A DNA stretch of 42,000 nt from Desulfuromonadaceae bacterium (GTDB lineage: Bacteria > Desulfobacterota > Desulfuromonadia > Geobacterales > Pseudopelobacteraceae), in contig JAQTZV010000021.1 in the NCBI GenBank assembly GCA_028687585.1, forward strand, positions 59,593-101,592. Reading direction: 5' to 3'. The notes beneath the pieces are model-generated. The model searched no databases, was not told where the DNA came from, and saw only the letters and a program-made list of their open reading frames with translations. Positions 8,095-16,774 of this stretch are shown here, piece after piece. Made by a program: the position numbers and the translations under genes. The stretch's first letter is position 1, and every line of letters starts with the position of its first letter.

Positions 8095-11000
8095 TTACCA
8101 AGACACTGTGGGCTGGAAGTGGCAGCTTACGTTAGAACATGACTGGGTAGCCACTTCATACCGTTTGGCTCTTGTTTCATCAAAGCGGTACCCCATATCG
8201 GCTGCTTCAAATACATTCACATTGGCTTTAACAATTGTACCGCCACCTTGAGAGTGAAACCCTGATGTCGCATTTGGATGGCATGGCAGGCACGGTGTAA
8301 ATGCTTCATTAGCAGTTAAAGAAGGGGGCAAGTGTGTTGCATGATGGCCGCCACCGTTTGCGTAATCTTCAAGTTTTGCCGTTGTAAAAGTACCAGCGAC
8401 TCGTGAATCCAGCTGAGTCTGTGACATAGGAGGATAGCCGTGACAGGTGTTGCATTGGAGATTTGAGAAATCAATCGTGCCATTATTATGCGTAGTTGCA
8501 CTGGACGTTGTGTAAGAGTGGCAATCTGTACAGTTAAATGGTGTAAGTGTCGCTGCCGAATGAACTGATGATGCCGGTGGCGCGCTGTGGCAGCTGCTGC
8601 AGGACGTAGCATTGGTCAGCAGGTCAACCGTGCCGTTGATGTGGGTTGCCGTCGGTGACGGAGATGCCGGCTCGGAATGGCACTGCGAGCAACTGGCATA
8701 TACAATACCGACCTTGTCGTGATTATACTGAACAAAACCGGTGGTATGAACAGTCTGAGTAGCCGGCGGGAAGCCGTGACAACTGCTGCAGGCAGCAGTG
8801 CCGGACTGCAGGTCAACAATACCGTTGTTATGTGTAGCTCCACCGGCTCCGGTAAAGATGTGGCAGTTGGTACAGGTGCCGGCAGCTATACCATTATGAG
8901 TTGTTGTTGCCGGAGGATTGCCGTGGCAGCTGTTGCAGGAAGCATCAACCTGTTTGTATGCGTTGATTGCACTGATCTGACCGGCAGTGATTTTGCCTTT
9001 GGTCTGCAGGTCAGCAAGTGCTGTGTCAATTGAGCCGGTTACCACGCCGCCGTTGAACGCAGCGTCAATGGAATCAGTGATCAGCTCTTTGGCGTACGCA
9101 GGGTTGTGTGCATACGCAGACGGCTCGGTAATGAACATTTTGTAGTTCATGGCAGCGCCCATAACATTGGCGCCATTCTGGCCGACACCCCAGTTGGTTG
9201 CGACTATCGCATTAGGTACATCACGATAGAATGTTTTTACCGTTGCGTCCCAGAAGTAACCTTTATCAGCAAGCTGGATTCTCAAGATTTCAAGAGCATT
9301 ATTAAATGCAATCCGTTTGGCATTAAGCGTTGCAGCCGGAAGCGAAGTATTGTGGCAGTTGGCGCAGACGTTCGTTTCGATAGCGGTGATTGTTCCGCTT
9401 ACTTCTGTTGCAACACTGAATTTATGTTTTGTCGGAGAGCTCATATGGCAACCGGCGCACGGGCCGCTGGTACCGGTACCCATGCTACTCATACCAATTT
9501 TGCTGTGACTGTTTTCTGAGAACATTGAGTAAGTACGACCGGGGAAGTTGAAGCCTGACATACCCTGCAGTATGCCACCGGAAACCATGTAATGTGTTTT
9601 GTACTGGAAAGGATAGTTGGTAAAATCGGTAGTGCCGACCTGTGACTGAATATAACTTCCGTTATTTCTACCACCGTGGCAATCCATGCAGACGTTCGAG
9701 CTGCCTACGTTTGCGTTGGTAAATGTTTGATCACTTTCGTACGGCTTGTTCGGCGTTACGGTACGTACAGTTCCGTTGGCAACGTCACTATGGCAGGCAA
9801 CGCAGGTGATAACTTCTTTTGTTTTATCTGTGGCAAGCCCCCACTGCGTTATCATATTGGCGCTTGAATAGGCAATAAAGCCGGTGGTTGTGTGGCAACG
9901 TACGCAGGGCGAGTAGACTTTAAAGTCGGTGGCCTTGGCGGGAGCCGCTTCGGTGTTGGCATGTCCGGAGGTGGCCCACTCCTGGCGAATGGTCTGGTTG
10001 TTGAGATTACCGTTGTGGCAGAAGGCGCAGCTGGTAACTTTCGATGTTACATACGATGCGGAGTAGCCAGCACTGGTGCTGTTGTTGAAGTGAGGCGGCG
10101 CGCCGGCTGTCAGCACATTGAGAATGCCGTTACGGTGCAGACCGGTTGCTGAAACATCTGCAGGAACGTAGCCGTGGCACATGGCGCAATCTTCTGACAC
10201 CGGATGCGGTCCGGTCTTGCCGGAAACAGCCAATGTAAATACTGTTGGTGGATGACCGTGGCAGGCGGTGCATGCCTGGTTGGTAAAATTGGTGGTGCCG
10301 TTGTTGTGTGTTGCATCAGTGAAGTAATTGTAGACATGGCAGGTAGCGCAGTTCGGTGTGCTTCCTGCGACTGCGCCAGTATGTGCGTTAGTTGCCGGTG
10401 GATAACTGTGGCAACTGCTGCAGGCGTTGGCATTGGTCAGCACTTCAACAGCACCATTTCTATGTGTCGGCGTCGGATCAGTTGTCGGAGGAGCGTTATG
10501 ACAATCAGCACATATATTTGAAACGTGGCTGTACTTTGCAAAACCGGTTGTATGAATCAATTGGGTAGAAGGGGGATTGCCGTGACAGTCGGTACAGGTA
10601 AGGATAGGACTTACAGCTACCAGATCATGCTTGTGGCATTCGTAGCAGGTTGTCTTGAAAGTATCGACAATGCCCATATGTCCAACCGATATTGACGGAC
10701 TTGTTCCAAGGTTGTTGGTATGGCAGCTGATGCACTTGTTCTCAGGTACTATGCCGGGGTGCGTGCCCGTATCAGAACCGACATGGCAGGTTGAACAGAC
10801 AACGTTATTCAATTCATGCTTTGTGCCGTTCCACTTGGTGTAGGCATTTATCGTCGGGGCGTTACCGGAAGCGACATGGCAGTTCTGACATAGATTAACC
10901 ACCAGCAGATTTGGATCAGAAAAAACCTCAACTTGCGTCGTTGCGGTTGAACCACCCGGCATAAGAGTAAGTGAAAAGCTATAGGTACCTGCAACTGTGG

Positions 11001-11784
11001 GGGTGAAACTGGCAATGGCAGAACTGGCATTCGTAAGAGTTACTGCTGCCGGTCCGGAAACCTGAGCCCACGAGTACGAAGAAATGCCGGTACCACCGCC
11101 GACACTGCTGCTCCCGTCAAGGGTCACCGTAGCTCCGGCAACAACACTCTGGCCACTGCCGGCTTTGGCAATGGGGCCGTCGGTGACGAATGTGCCCACA
11201 AGCATGGCATTTGAATTGACGACATACCCTGCAGGAAATGTTACTATAACCGGCTGATTAGCGACTGGAACTGCCGGACTCTGCACCGCGCCGGCCGGAA
11301 TACCGCTTATACTGTCCAGTCGGTACGAAGCCGATGGGGTGAACGTAACCTTCTGATCCGAGATGAGCGCTGTACCTGCAGCCACGTTTACCAGGCCAAC
11401 TTGAACCGAGCTCGAACCACCGACACCTCCGGCAACGGACGCTGATATGGAATATTTTAACTGAGCAAACGTTACATAGACAGATTGTGCAAGCGGACCA
11501 CTCACAGCAAATGATGTTTCGACCGGATCGATCAGAACGACACCGTTATATTCAACTTTGGTCGCCATATAGCCGCTGTTCGGAGTTATAGTAACCGTCT
11601 TGATACCGCTACTCGTATAGGCCTTGAATGTTCTGCCGTTTGCCGAGGTTTGTACGGGGTAACCTTCAGCCTGCAGGGATCCACCTAATGTTTTAACCCA
11701 GGTAGAAACTGACCACGTCGCAGCGTACACCATTACCGGCAACAGACATACCACCATAATAATTGCGAGCATTCTTTTTAACAT
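8095..11784 (-). CDS. 25-heme cytochrome with PKD-type N-terminal scaffold
   Basis: I choose the ATG at 11784, with GGAGG eight bases upstream; the ATG five codons earlier overlaps that site. The product is 1229 residues: signal peptide (1-21), two beta-rich segments (about 22-200), a PKD-like Ig fold (about 203-290, with GATVTLDGSSS, YSWAQVSGP and FTPTVAGTYSFSLT), then 25 heme motifs from residue 299 to the end. Twenty-four are CX2CH and the last is CX4CH (CSNVSCH). A heme-free stretch of ~115 residues separates hemes 16 and 17. The C-terminal cap (GYPP, LEDYANGGGHHATHL, CLPCHP, CSNVSCH) matches the two 29-heme proteins. The same N-terminal scaffold heads the 470-residue hexaheme protein at 26,203-27,615. 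It is the first gene of the operon, behind a sigma-54 element. The PKD fold suggests surface or protein-protein contact (inference). Confidence 0.94.
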   Translation of the reverse strand: MLKRMLAIIMVVCLLPVMVYAATWSVSTWVKTLGGSLQAEGYPVQTSANGRTFKAYTSSGIKTVTITPNSGYMATKVEYNGVVLIDPVETSFAVSGPLAQSVYVTFAQLKYSISASVAGGVGGSSSVQVGLVNVAAGTALISDQKVTFTPSASYRLDSISGIPAGAVQSPAVPVANQPVIVTFPAGYVVNSNAMLVGTFVTDGPIAKAGSGQSVVAGATVTLDGSSSVGGGTGISSYSWAQVSGPAAVTLTNASSAIASFTPTVAGTYSFSLTLMPGGSTATTQVEVFSDPNLLVVNLCQNCHVASGNAPTINAYTKWNGTKHELNNVVCSTCHVGSDTGTHPGIVPENKCISCHTNNLGTSPSISVGHMGIVDTFKTTCYECHKHDLVAVSPILTCTDCHGNPPSTQLIHTTGFAKYSHVSNICADCHNAPPTTDPTPTHRNGAVEVLTNANACSSCHSYPPATNAHTGAVAGSTPNCATCHVYNYFTDATHNNGTTNFTNQACTACHGHPPTVFTLAVSGKTGPHPVSEDCAMCHGYVPADVSATGLHRNGILNVLTAGAPPHFNNSTSAGYSASYVTSKVTSCAFCHNGNLNNQTIRQEWATSGHANTEAAPAKATDFKVYSPCVRCHTTTGFIAYSSANMITQWGLATDKTKEVITCVACHSDVANGTVRTVTPNKPYESDQTFTNANVGSSNVCMDCHGGRNNGSYIQSQVGTTDFTNYPFQYKTHYMVSGGILQGMSGFNFPGRTYSMFSENSHSKIGMSSMGTGTSGPCAGCHMSSPTKHKFSVATEVSGTITAIETNVCANCHNTSLPAATLNAKRIAFNNALEILRIQLADKGYFWDATVKTFYRDVPNAIVATNWGVGQNGANVMGAAMNYKMFITEPSAYAHNPAYAKELITDSIDAAFNGGVVTGSIDTALADLQTKGKITAGQISAINAYKQVDASCNSCHGNPPATTTHNGIAAGTCTNCHIFTGAGGATHNNGIVDLQSGTAACSSCHGFPPATQTVHTTGFVQYNHDKVGIVYASCSQCHSEPASPSPTATHINGTVDLLTNATSCSSCHSAPPASSVHSAATLTPFNCTDCHSYTTSSATTHNNGTIDFSNLQCNTCHGYPPMSQTQLDSRVAGTFTTAKLEDYANGGGHHATHLPPSLTANEAFTPCLPCHPNATSGFHSQGGGTIVKANVNVFEAADMGYRFDETRAKRYEVATQSCSNVSCHFQPTVSW

Positions 11785-11854
11785 ATAGCCGACCTCCATG
11801 CAGTCGATTGCGATTTAAAAATATTTTTTCGTTTTGATACGTTTGTTTTTTTAA

Positions 11855-11869
11855 GCAATATATGTGCCA
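11855..11869 (-). promoter_or_regulatory. Sigma-54 (-24/-12) promoter of the giant cytochrome operon
   Basis: On the minus strand the sequence TGGCACATATATTGC, followed by T, fits TGGCAC-N5-TTGCW with the GG and GC exactly 10 bases apart. It lies 71 bases before the ATG of the 25-heme gene. RpoN-dependent transcription needs an enhancer-binding activator; no clear activator site could be assigned. Confidence 0.78.
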
Positions 11870-12082
11870 TCATATCGAAGCCCATTCTTTCCAATTCCTC
11901 ATTTTTTAATGAAAACATATTCCGGCGATATAACCATCCAAGCTCGTCATATAACCGGTTACATGATTAAGCTGCTCAGCGAACTCGACACTATGGCGCA
12001 ACGGCATATTACTTCGCATTCTCCATCCCGCCCTGTTTTCCAGTCAGCCAGGCAAAGGTTTACACTTTAAATGAAGCAACAT

Positions 12083-12097
12083 CGGTATGATTTTTGC
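12083..12097 (+). promoter_or_regulatory. Possible sigma-54 element upstream of 12-heme gene
   Basis: CGGTATGATTTTTGC has the GG-N10-GC spacing and the TTGC of the -12 element followed by T, but the -24 element is imperfect (CGGTAT for TGGCAC). It is 107 bases before the ATG at 12204. A sigma-70 alternative lies closer. Confidence 0.35.
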
Positions 12098-12137
12098 TTT
12101 ATTCTCGCTTTTGATGTTATATCCATGAAACTCTAAA

Positions 12138-12166
12138 TTGACAGTCTCCGCTATCCGTGCAATATA
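12138..12166 (+). promoter_or_regulatory. Possible sigma-70 promoter of 12-heme gene
   Basis: A perfect -35 hexamer TTGACA (12138-12143) is followed after 17 bases by AATATA, a weak -10; TATATC two bases later is a better -10 with a 19-base spacer. It is about 40 bases before the start codon at 12204. Confidence 0.45.
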
Positions 12167-12203
12167 TCCTCCAATTTTAAATCACCGCTAGGAGGTAACA
12201 TCG

Positions 12204-13073
12204 ATGAAAAAATGCAGTCTGATGAAAAATGTATGGATATTTGTATTGGCAGGTCTTGCCCTGTTCACTGTTCAAAGCATGGTCTTCGCCGCCGACCCTG
12301 CAGTCCCCGCCGCCCCGAAGCTTTCGAATGATGACTGCGCCAAATGTCACAGCAAACCACCGGCGGATATTGCTGCTAACGGTCGCAAGCATAAAACTGA
12401 GATTGGCTGTCAGGATTGTCACAACGGGCACCCTCCCACCAATCGGAAGATCATTCCGCTCTGTAGCCAATGCCACGAGGGAAAAGCACACTATAAGCTG
12501 GCCGCCTGTATGAGTTGCCATAAAAACCCACACACACCACTCAATATTACCTTCGGCAACAATGTAACCGACCCCTGCGTTACCTGTCATGCCGGTCAAA
12601 TTGTCAAACTGCGCGATAACAAGAGCAAGCATACCGCACTTAACTGCAGCTTCTGCCATAACACACACGGCAAAATTCCGCTCTGCACCCAGTGCCACAA
12701 AACTCACTACACTGAACAGACCACGGCCGACTGCAAAAAGTGTCACCAGGCACATATGCCGAAAAACGTTGCCTATAATGATAAAACTCCTTCCAAAGAC
12801 TGCGCCGCCTGCCATAAGAAGGCGTATGATCTGCTTACCGCAAGTAAATTCAAGCACAGCAAGCTGGCATGCGTAGCCTGCCATCAGGCAAAACACAAGA
12901 TGGTGCCGCAGTGCCAAAGCTGTCACGGTAACCGTCACCCGGCAGCCATGATGGCTCAATTCCCGAAATGCGGAACCTGCCATAGCATCGCCCATGACCT
13001 GAACAACTTGAGCACGGCTCCAGCAGCGGCAGTGGCAGCACCACCATCTGCAAAAAAGACAAAGAAGAAATAG
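12204..13073 (+). CDS. Dodecaheme periplasmic c-type cytochrome
   Basis: The ATG at 12204 has TAGGAGGT eight bases upstream. The product is 289 residues: a signal peptide ending near VFA (residue 29), then 12 CX2CH motifs (CAKCH, CQDCH, CSQCH, CMSCH, CVTCH, CSFCH, CTQCH, CKKCH, CAACH, CVACH, CQSCH, CGTCH) evenly spread over ~215 residues. Several other histidines (for example in CHNGH, CHKTH, CHQAH, CHQAKH) could be distal ligands. An alanine-proline tail ends in lysines (KKTKKK). It has no lipobox, so it should be soluble in the periplasm. Small many-heme proteins of this type act as periplasmic partners in porin-cytochrome conduits, and the barrel and pentaheme lipoprotein downstream make that role plausible here (inference). 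A hairpin follows the gene, so it may be its own transcript. Confidence 0.93.
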   Translation: MKKCSLMKNVWIFVLAGLALFTVQSMVFAADPAVPAAPKLSNDDCAKCHSKPPADIAANGRKHKTEIGCQDCHNGHPPTNRKIIPLCSQCHEGKAHYKLAACMSCHKNPHTPLNITFGNNVTDPCVTCHAGQIVKLRDNKSKHTALNCSFCHNTHGKIPLCTQCHKTHYTEQTTADCKKCHQAHMPKNVAYNDKTPSKDCAACHKKAYDLLTASKFKHSKLACVACHQAKHKMVPQCQSCHGNRHPAAMMAQFPKCGTCHSIAHDLNNLSTAPAAAVAAPPSAKKTKKK

Positions 13074-13109
13074 TTTATGGGACATCGCAAATGTGATTTT
13101 TAGCGCTAG

Positions 13110-13138
13110 GGGCGAAGCAAGATTCATCTGCTTCGCCC
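13110..13138 (+). terminator. Terminator-like hairpin after 12-heme gene
   Basis: GGGCGAAGCA and TGCTTCGCCC pair perfectly (10 bp) around a 9-base loop, 36 bases after the stop codon. The downstream tract (TCTCCTTC) is only moderately T-rich. Confidence 0.65.
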
Positions 13139-13207
13139 TCTCCTTCAGCCTTTAGAGTTAACTTCAACATGTGCGCTTGAATACCATGTAAAAAACCATT
13201 TATTTTT

Positions 13208-13327
13208 ACAGGGATGAATAGGATATAAGGGATATAAGCAGAAGCAATGATTCAAAATCTAGTTTATTTTAAAACTAAAATCTTCGTAATTTTGTAGTTT
13301 TATCCCCTTTATCCCTTGTATCCCTGT
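13208..13327. repeat. Imperfect inverted-repeat element (~120 bp)
   Basis: The left arm 13208-13237 (ACAGGGAT...AAGGGATATAA) is mirrored by 13300-13327 (TTATCCCCTTTATCCC...ATCCCTGT) with a few mismatches. The AT-rich interior holds a smaller inverted repeat (AGTTT...AAACT). It resembles a short non-coding mobile element (MITE-like) or a large hairpin. No protein is encoded. Confidence 0.6.
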
Positions 13328-13401
13328 TCAAATAGTTTTTGAATTTAATGGGTCTGAATTGTTATAAATTGCAAATTCAAAATTTAGGTCACTTACAACC
13401 T

Positions 13402-14145
13402 ATGGCCGAATTAGCGCCGATCATTACCACAACTACTCTCCCTACCCCCAATTTCAGAACGCGCCTGATGCAGTGGGCGCTTCTGTTTTCCTTGGTTCTC
13501 CACGTTGGTGCTGCGTTGCTAGTCATTTTTTTCAGTGGTTTCAGTACGAGCGGAAAACTTGCTCCAAATCTTTTTATTGAGAATATTGAATTTTCACCAT
13601 CGCTTACCGCTCCGTCGCAACCACTTCCCGCTCCACCAGCCCAGCATCATACAATGATTTCACCATCGTCGCCGCCACCACTGGAAGCTGAAAAACCGCT
13701 TCAAGAACAACCTGCCGAAATTCAGCAACCTGCCACCGAAAACACCGGGAATGATGGCGGACTGACATCAACCCCGCTTGGTCTGGGGATGACACATGGC
13801 TATTTCAGCATGCTGGCCGACGGCAAAACGCTTCGGGATGACATACGGGAGTATTACTCGGAAATGGTGGAAAAAATTAACCGGGAATGGTGGGACAAAG
13901 CCGGCCTTCTCAAAGAACCGCTTCACGAGGATGCTGTTTTTGAAATAGTAATTCAGCGGGATGGTACCATTATAGCGCAGCAGCTTGTACGAAGCACCGG
14001 AACAGGGGAGGCAGACCGACTGCTTGCGGAGACAATCAGAAAGTCTTCGCCATTGCCGCCTCTGCCGACAACATATCAGTTGGATCAGTTTCGGGTGCCT
14101 CTCAAAATCAAAGCCCCACTGTCGCTATTCCGCATGAGGAGTTGA
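13402..14145 (+). CDS. TonB-family protein (membrane-anchored, Pro-rich, TonB C-terminal fold)
   Basis: The product (247 residues from the ATG at 13402) has a short cytoplasmic N-terminus, one membrane helix (about 23-45), a proline/glutamine-rich periplasmic linker, and a C-terminal domain typical of the TonB/TolA C-terminal family (REYYSEMVEKINREWW, then a VIQRDGTI strand, and SPLPPLPTTY near the end). TonB proteins carry proton-motive energy from inner-membrane ExbBD to outer-membrane receptors; no exbB or exbD is visible here. The start is uncertain: an in-frame ATG at 13348 and a TTG at 13339 would add up to 21 residues, and none has a good ribosome site. I prefer 13402 because it gives a usual short cytoplasmic tail. 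It precedes the 15-heme gene by 85 bases, so it may belong to the cytochrome operon. Its partner receptor is unknown. Confidence 0.8.
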   Translation: MAELAPIITTTTLPTPNFRTRLMQWALLFSLVLHVGAALLVIFFSGFSTSGKLAPNLFIENIEFSPSLTAPSQPLPAPPAQHHTMISPSSPPPLEAEKPLQEQPAEIQQPATENTGNDGGLTSTPLGLGMTHGYFSMLADGKTLRDDIREYYSEMVEKINREWWDKAGLLKEPLHEDAVFEIVIQRDGTIIAQQLVRSTGTGEADRLLAETIRKSSPLPPLPTTYQLDQFRVPLKIKAPLSLFRMRS

Positions 14146-14230
14146 GGAAAGCTGCATAAAGACGTTTTGACTTGATTTTTAATGATCGGGTCAGTATCGT
14201 AAGCGGCGAAAAAACTTTAACAGGACTGCA

Positions 14231-15592
14231 ATGTATAGACTCTTCACCATTTCATATCTCGCACTACTCCTGGTCGTACTCTTCCAGAGCTACTCCTCCG
14301 CGCAATCATGCTCGGCCACCTCCTGTCACCAGGCTATTCTCAATAACAAAATGCCGCATGCCCCGGTGCAGGCGCAAGAGTGCCTGTCATGTCACCATAG
14401 AAAAAACCAGAACCACCCGATACTGGGGGGGAAGAGCTGGGAACTGGTTGCCAAAGTGCCTGCACTCTGCGAGCAGTGCCACACACCCTTCGGTAACAAG
14501 AAGGTAATACACTCTCCCGTAAAGGACGGTGACTGCCTCGCCTGTCATAAACCGCACGGCGGCGCCGGTCAATTTTTACTGAATGTACGCGAAGATCGCA
14601 CAAAACTCTGTGTAACCTGCCATGACCCCGAACCTTTTAATCAGCAATTCATGCACGGTCCCGTTGCCGTCGGAGCCTGCAACAAATGCCACCAGCCGCA
14701 CGAGTCAAATGAAAAGGCACTCCTCAACGCTCCTGTCCGCATTGTCTGCCTCACCTGCCACTCCGATTTTGCCACAGCTTTGAAGCAGGCGAAAGTTGCC
14801 CATCCGCCGGTTAAGGACGGCCCTTGCACCGCCTGTCATAATCCTCACGGATCATCGGTCAGCAAGATTCTCAAGGAAAAAGTTCCCGACCTCTGCGTCA
14901 CCTGCCATAGCGCAATCGGCAAGAAACTGACGGAGGCAAAGGTACCGCACAAACCACTGACACAGACGGGTGGCTGCAGTTCCTGCCACTCTGCCCACTA
15001 CTCCGCAAACAGAAAGCTGTTACCATTCGAGGAAAAAGAAACCTGCCTCAACTGCCATGGCACCGACAAGCTCGGCACGCCGCCACTGCGCAATATCAAA
15101 AAAGATCTTGAGGGGAAAAAATTTCTTCACGGGCCGATTAATAAGGGAGAATGCGTACCCTGCCATGATCCTCACGGTTCCGATAATTTCCGTATGCTAC
15201 GCGGCAGCTATCCGGCAGAAATTTATGTGCCGTACAAAGAAGGTATATATGGAGCGTGCCTTGGCTGTCATAAAAAAAACCTGCTCCGCTTTGCCGAAAC
15301 ATCAATTTATACTAAATTTCGCAACGGCAAACGCAACCTTCATTATGTCCACGTTGTCAACAACCGAAAAAGCCGCACCTGCCGTATCTGCCACCAGCCG
15401 CACGCGAGTGACGGCGAGAAGCTGATCGATAAAGAGGTTATGAAATTCGGTGTTTGGACCATACCGGTTAATTTAACCCTCTCCACCTCCGGCGGCAGTT
15501 GTGCTCCCGGCTGTCATCAGGCCTTCAGCTATGACCGTGAGAAAGCGGTGGTGTACAAAACGTATTCAACAAATCAGCAAAGGAGTAAATGA
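14231..15592 (+). CDS. 15-heme exported cytochrome, doubled-CXXCH type
   Basis: The product is 453 residues with a signal peptide (to about SSAQ, residue 25). It has 15 candidate heme motifs: 13 CX2CH, an opening CX4CH (CSATSCH) and a closing CX3CH (CAPGCH, 15500-15517). The body repeats the unit H.PV..G.C..CH.PHGS...LL......LC.TCH, the doubled CXXCH motif (PF09699/TIGR01905). It is likely a periplasmic or outer-membrane-associated electron carrier. The ATG at 14231 has a weak AGGA upstream. Its stop overlaps the first ATG of the following NHL lipoprotein region, so the two genes are tightly coupled. Multiheme proteins of this family often sit with NHL-repeat proteins in Geobacter-type clusters, as here. 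Confidence 0.92.
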   Translation: MYRLFTISYLALLLVVLFQSYSSAQSCSATSCHQAILNNKMPHAPVQAQECLSCHHRKNQNHPILGGKSWELVAKVPALCEQCHTPFGNKKVIHSPVKDGDCLACHKPHGGAGQFLLNVREDRTKLCVTCHDPEPFNQQFMHGPVAVGACNKCHQPHESNEKALLNAPVRIVCLTCHSDFATALKQAKVAHPPVKDGPCTACHNPHGSSVSKILKEKVPDLCVTCHSAIGKKLTEAKVPHKPLTQTGGCSSCHSAHYSANRKLLPFEEKETCLNCHGTDKLGTPPLRNIKKDLEGKKFLHGPINKGECVPCHDPHGSDNFRMLRGSYPAEIYVPYKEGIYGACLGCHKKNLLRFAETSIYTKFRNGKRNLHYVHVVNNRKSRTCRICHQPHASDGEKLIDKEVMKFGVWTIPVNLTLSTSGGSCAPGCHQAFSYDREKAVVYKTYSTNQQRSK

Positions 15593-15594
15593 TC

Positions 15595-16728
15595 ATGAAA
15601 GCTCATACAAAAACCTTCAAAAAAGTCTGCTACACACTATTGACCTGCCTGCTGCTGGCAGGCTGCGCGAAGGATACCACCTGCAGATATATATCTAAAG
15701 AACCGATCTTTTTCCCACCGGCACCTGATGAACCGCATATCCAGTATCTTACCGGCATCAATTCAAGCGATGACATCCGTGCTGGCAAGAAGAAAGGGGA
15801 CTTTTCACTGGTAGTGACCGGCAACGAGCAGGATGAGGGCGTGATAACGCTCGGCAAAGCCTACGGCATTGAAGTACACAAGGGAAAGATTTATGTTGCT
15901 GAAGGTCAGGGAAAGACGGTTCGAATCATAGACCTGAAGGCAGGTACCATCACTGAGCCGAAAGGGGTTAAAACACCAAGAGGTGCGCTCAAATATCCGC
16001 TCAACGTTACTCTTGATGACGACGATAACCTGTATGTGGCAGATACAACCCTGCGCGAAATTGTTGTCTATGACGCTCAGGGCAATTTCAAAACATCCTT
16101 TGCCAAAGGCTTCGGCAGAGGGCTCGAAGCCAAATCGAAAATCACCGACGTCAGGTTTTTCAAGGGCAAACTGTATGCACTTGATTTAGGGGCTGGTCTG
16201 GTGAAGGTTTTTGACCCTAAAACACTTGAACAGCTGATGGAGTTCGGCAAAAGCGATAAACCGGGATTAAGCCTCTCTCTACCCGGCAACTTCACCATTG
16301 ATCCTGACGGCAATATATACGTCACCAACCTCGGCAACAACAAGGTATTTAAGTATGACCAGGACGGCAACTATATTGCCTCCTTTGGCGGTGTCGGCGA
16401 TCAGTTCGGCCAGTTTTCCAAACCAAAGGGGATCGCTCTTGATAAAAACAAACAGATCTATGTCGTTGATGGCGGCACCAACGTGGTGCAGCTGTTCAAC
16501 GACCAGTTCCGCGTGCTTACCTACATCGGCATGCCCGGTCTCCCCTACGGATCGCTCAACAACCCGGCCGGTATAACGGTTTCGACAGAAAATCTCGACT
16601 ATTTTCAAAAATTCGCCGCGCCCGGCTTCAAGGTATCTCACCTGATCTATGTTACCAGCCAGTTTGGTCAAGAATTCTGTATCCCCCGTATTTCGGTGTA
16701 TGGTTTTGGTCATATGGAGAAGATATAG
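15595..16728 (+). CDS. NHL-repeat lipoprotein
   Basis: I choose the ATG at 15595, nine bases from AAGGAG; the ATG two codons earlier is too close to it. The product is 377 residues with a lipoprotein signal ending in LLAGC (Cys24). The rest is a series of NHL/beta-propeller repeats (for example YPLNVTLDDDDNLYVADTT, NFTIDPDGNIYVTNLGNN and PKGIALDKNKQIYVVDGGT). NHL propellers are protein-interaction or ligand scaffolds; no catalytic motif is seen. It would be anchored to a membrane on the periplasmic or surface side. It directly follows the 15-heme gene, and a second NHL lipoprotein follows the barrel gene. A structural or assembly role for the conduit is plausible but inferred. Confidence 0.9.
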   Translation: MKAHTKTFKKVCYTLLTCLLLAGCAKDTTCRYISKEPIFFPPAPDEPHIQYLTGINSSDDIRAGKKKGDFSLVVTGNEQDEGVITLGKAYGIEVHKGKIYVAEGQGKTVRIIDLKAGTITEPKGVKTPRGALKYPLNVTLDDDDNLYVADTTLREIVVYDAQGNFKTSFAKGFGRGLEAKSKITDVRFFKGKLYALDLGAGLVKVFDPKTLEQLMEFGKSDKPGLSLSLPGNFTIDPDGNIYVTNLGNNKVFKYDQDGNYIASFGGVGDQFGQFSKPKGIALDKNKQIYVVDGGTNVVQLFNDQFRVLTYIGMPGLPYGSLNNPAGITVSTENLDYFQKFAAPGFKVSHLIYVTSQFGQEFCIPRISVYGFGHMEKI

Positions 16729-16738
16729 GGTAGGCTGC

Positions 16739-16774
16739 TAACGCTCAACCGTGATCAGTAGCGTTTTTATTTTA
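16739..16774 (+). terminator. Possible rho-independent terminator
   Basis: AACGCT and AGCGTT can pair around a 14-base loop, followed by TTTATTTT. It lies just after the first NHL lipoprotein gene. The stem is short, so read-through to the pentaheme gene is possible. Confidence 0.5.

Larger units (their letters stand above)
11870..12203. other. Divergent intergenic region
   Basis: AT-rich spacer between the minus-strand giant operon and the plus-strand 12-heme gene. A 68-codon frame here has no ribosome site and no recognisable product. The region holds the promoters listed separately; nothing else is supported. Confidence 0.6.

Noticed and set aside
11864..12070. 68-codon plus-strand frame in the divergent region
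   Set aside because: No ribosome site, no recognisable domain, and it overlaps the sigma-54 element of the opposite operon.
12177..13127. 316-codon minus-strand open frame opposite the 12-heme gene
   Set aside because: It is the mirror of a heme-motif-rich coding frame with a clear signal peptide and ribosome site on the plus strand; the minus frame shows no family.
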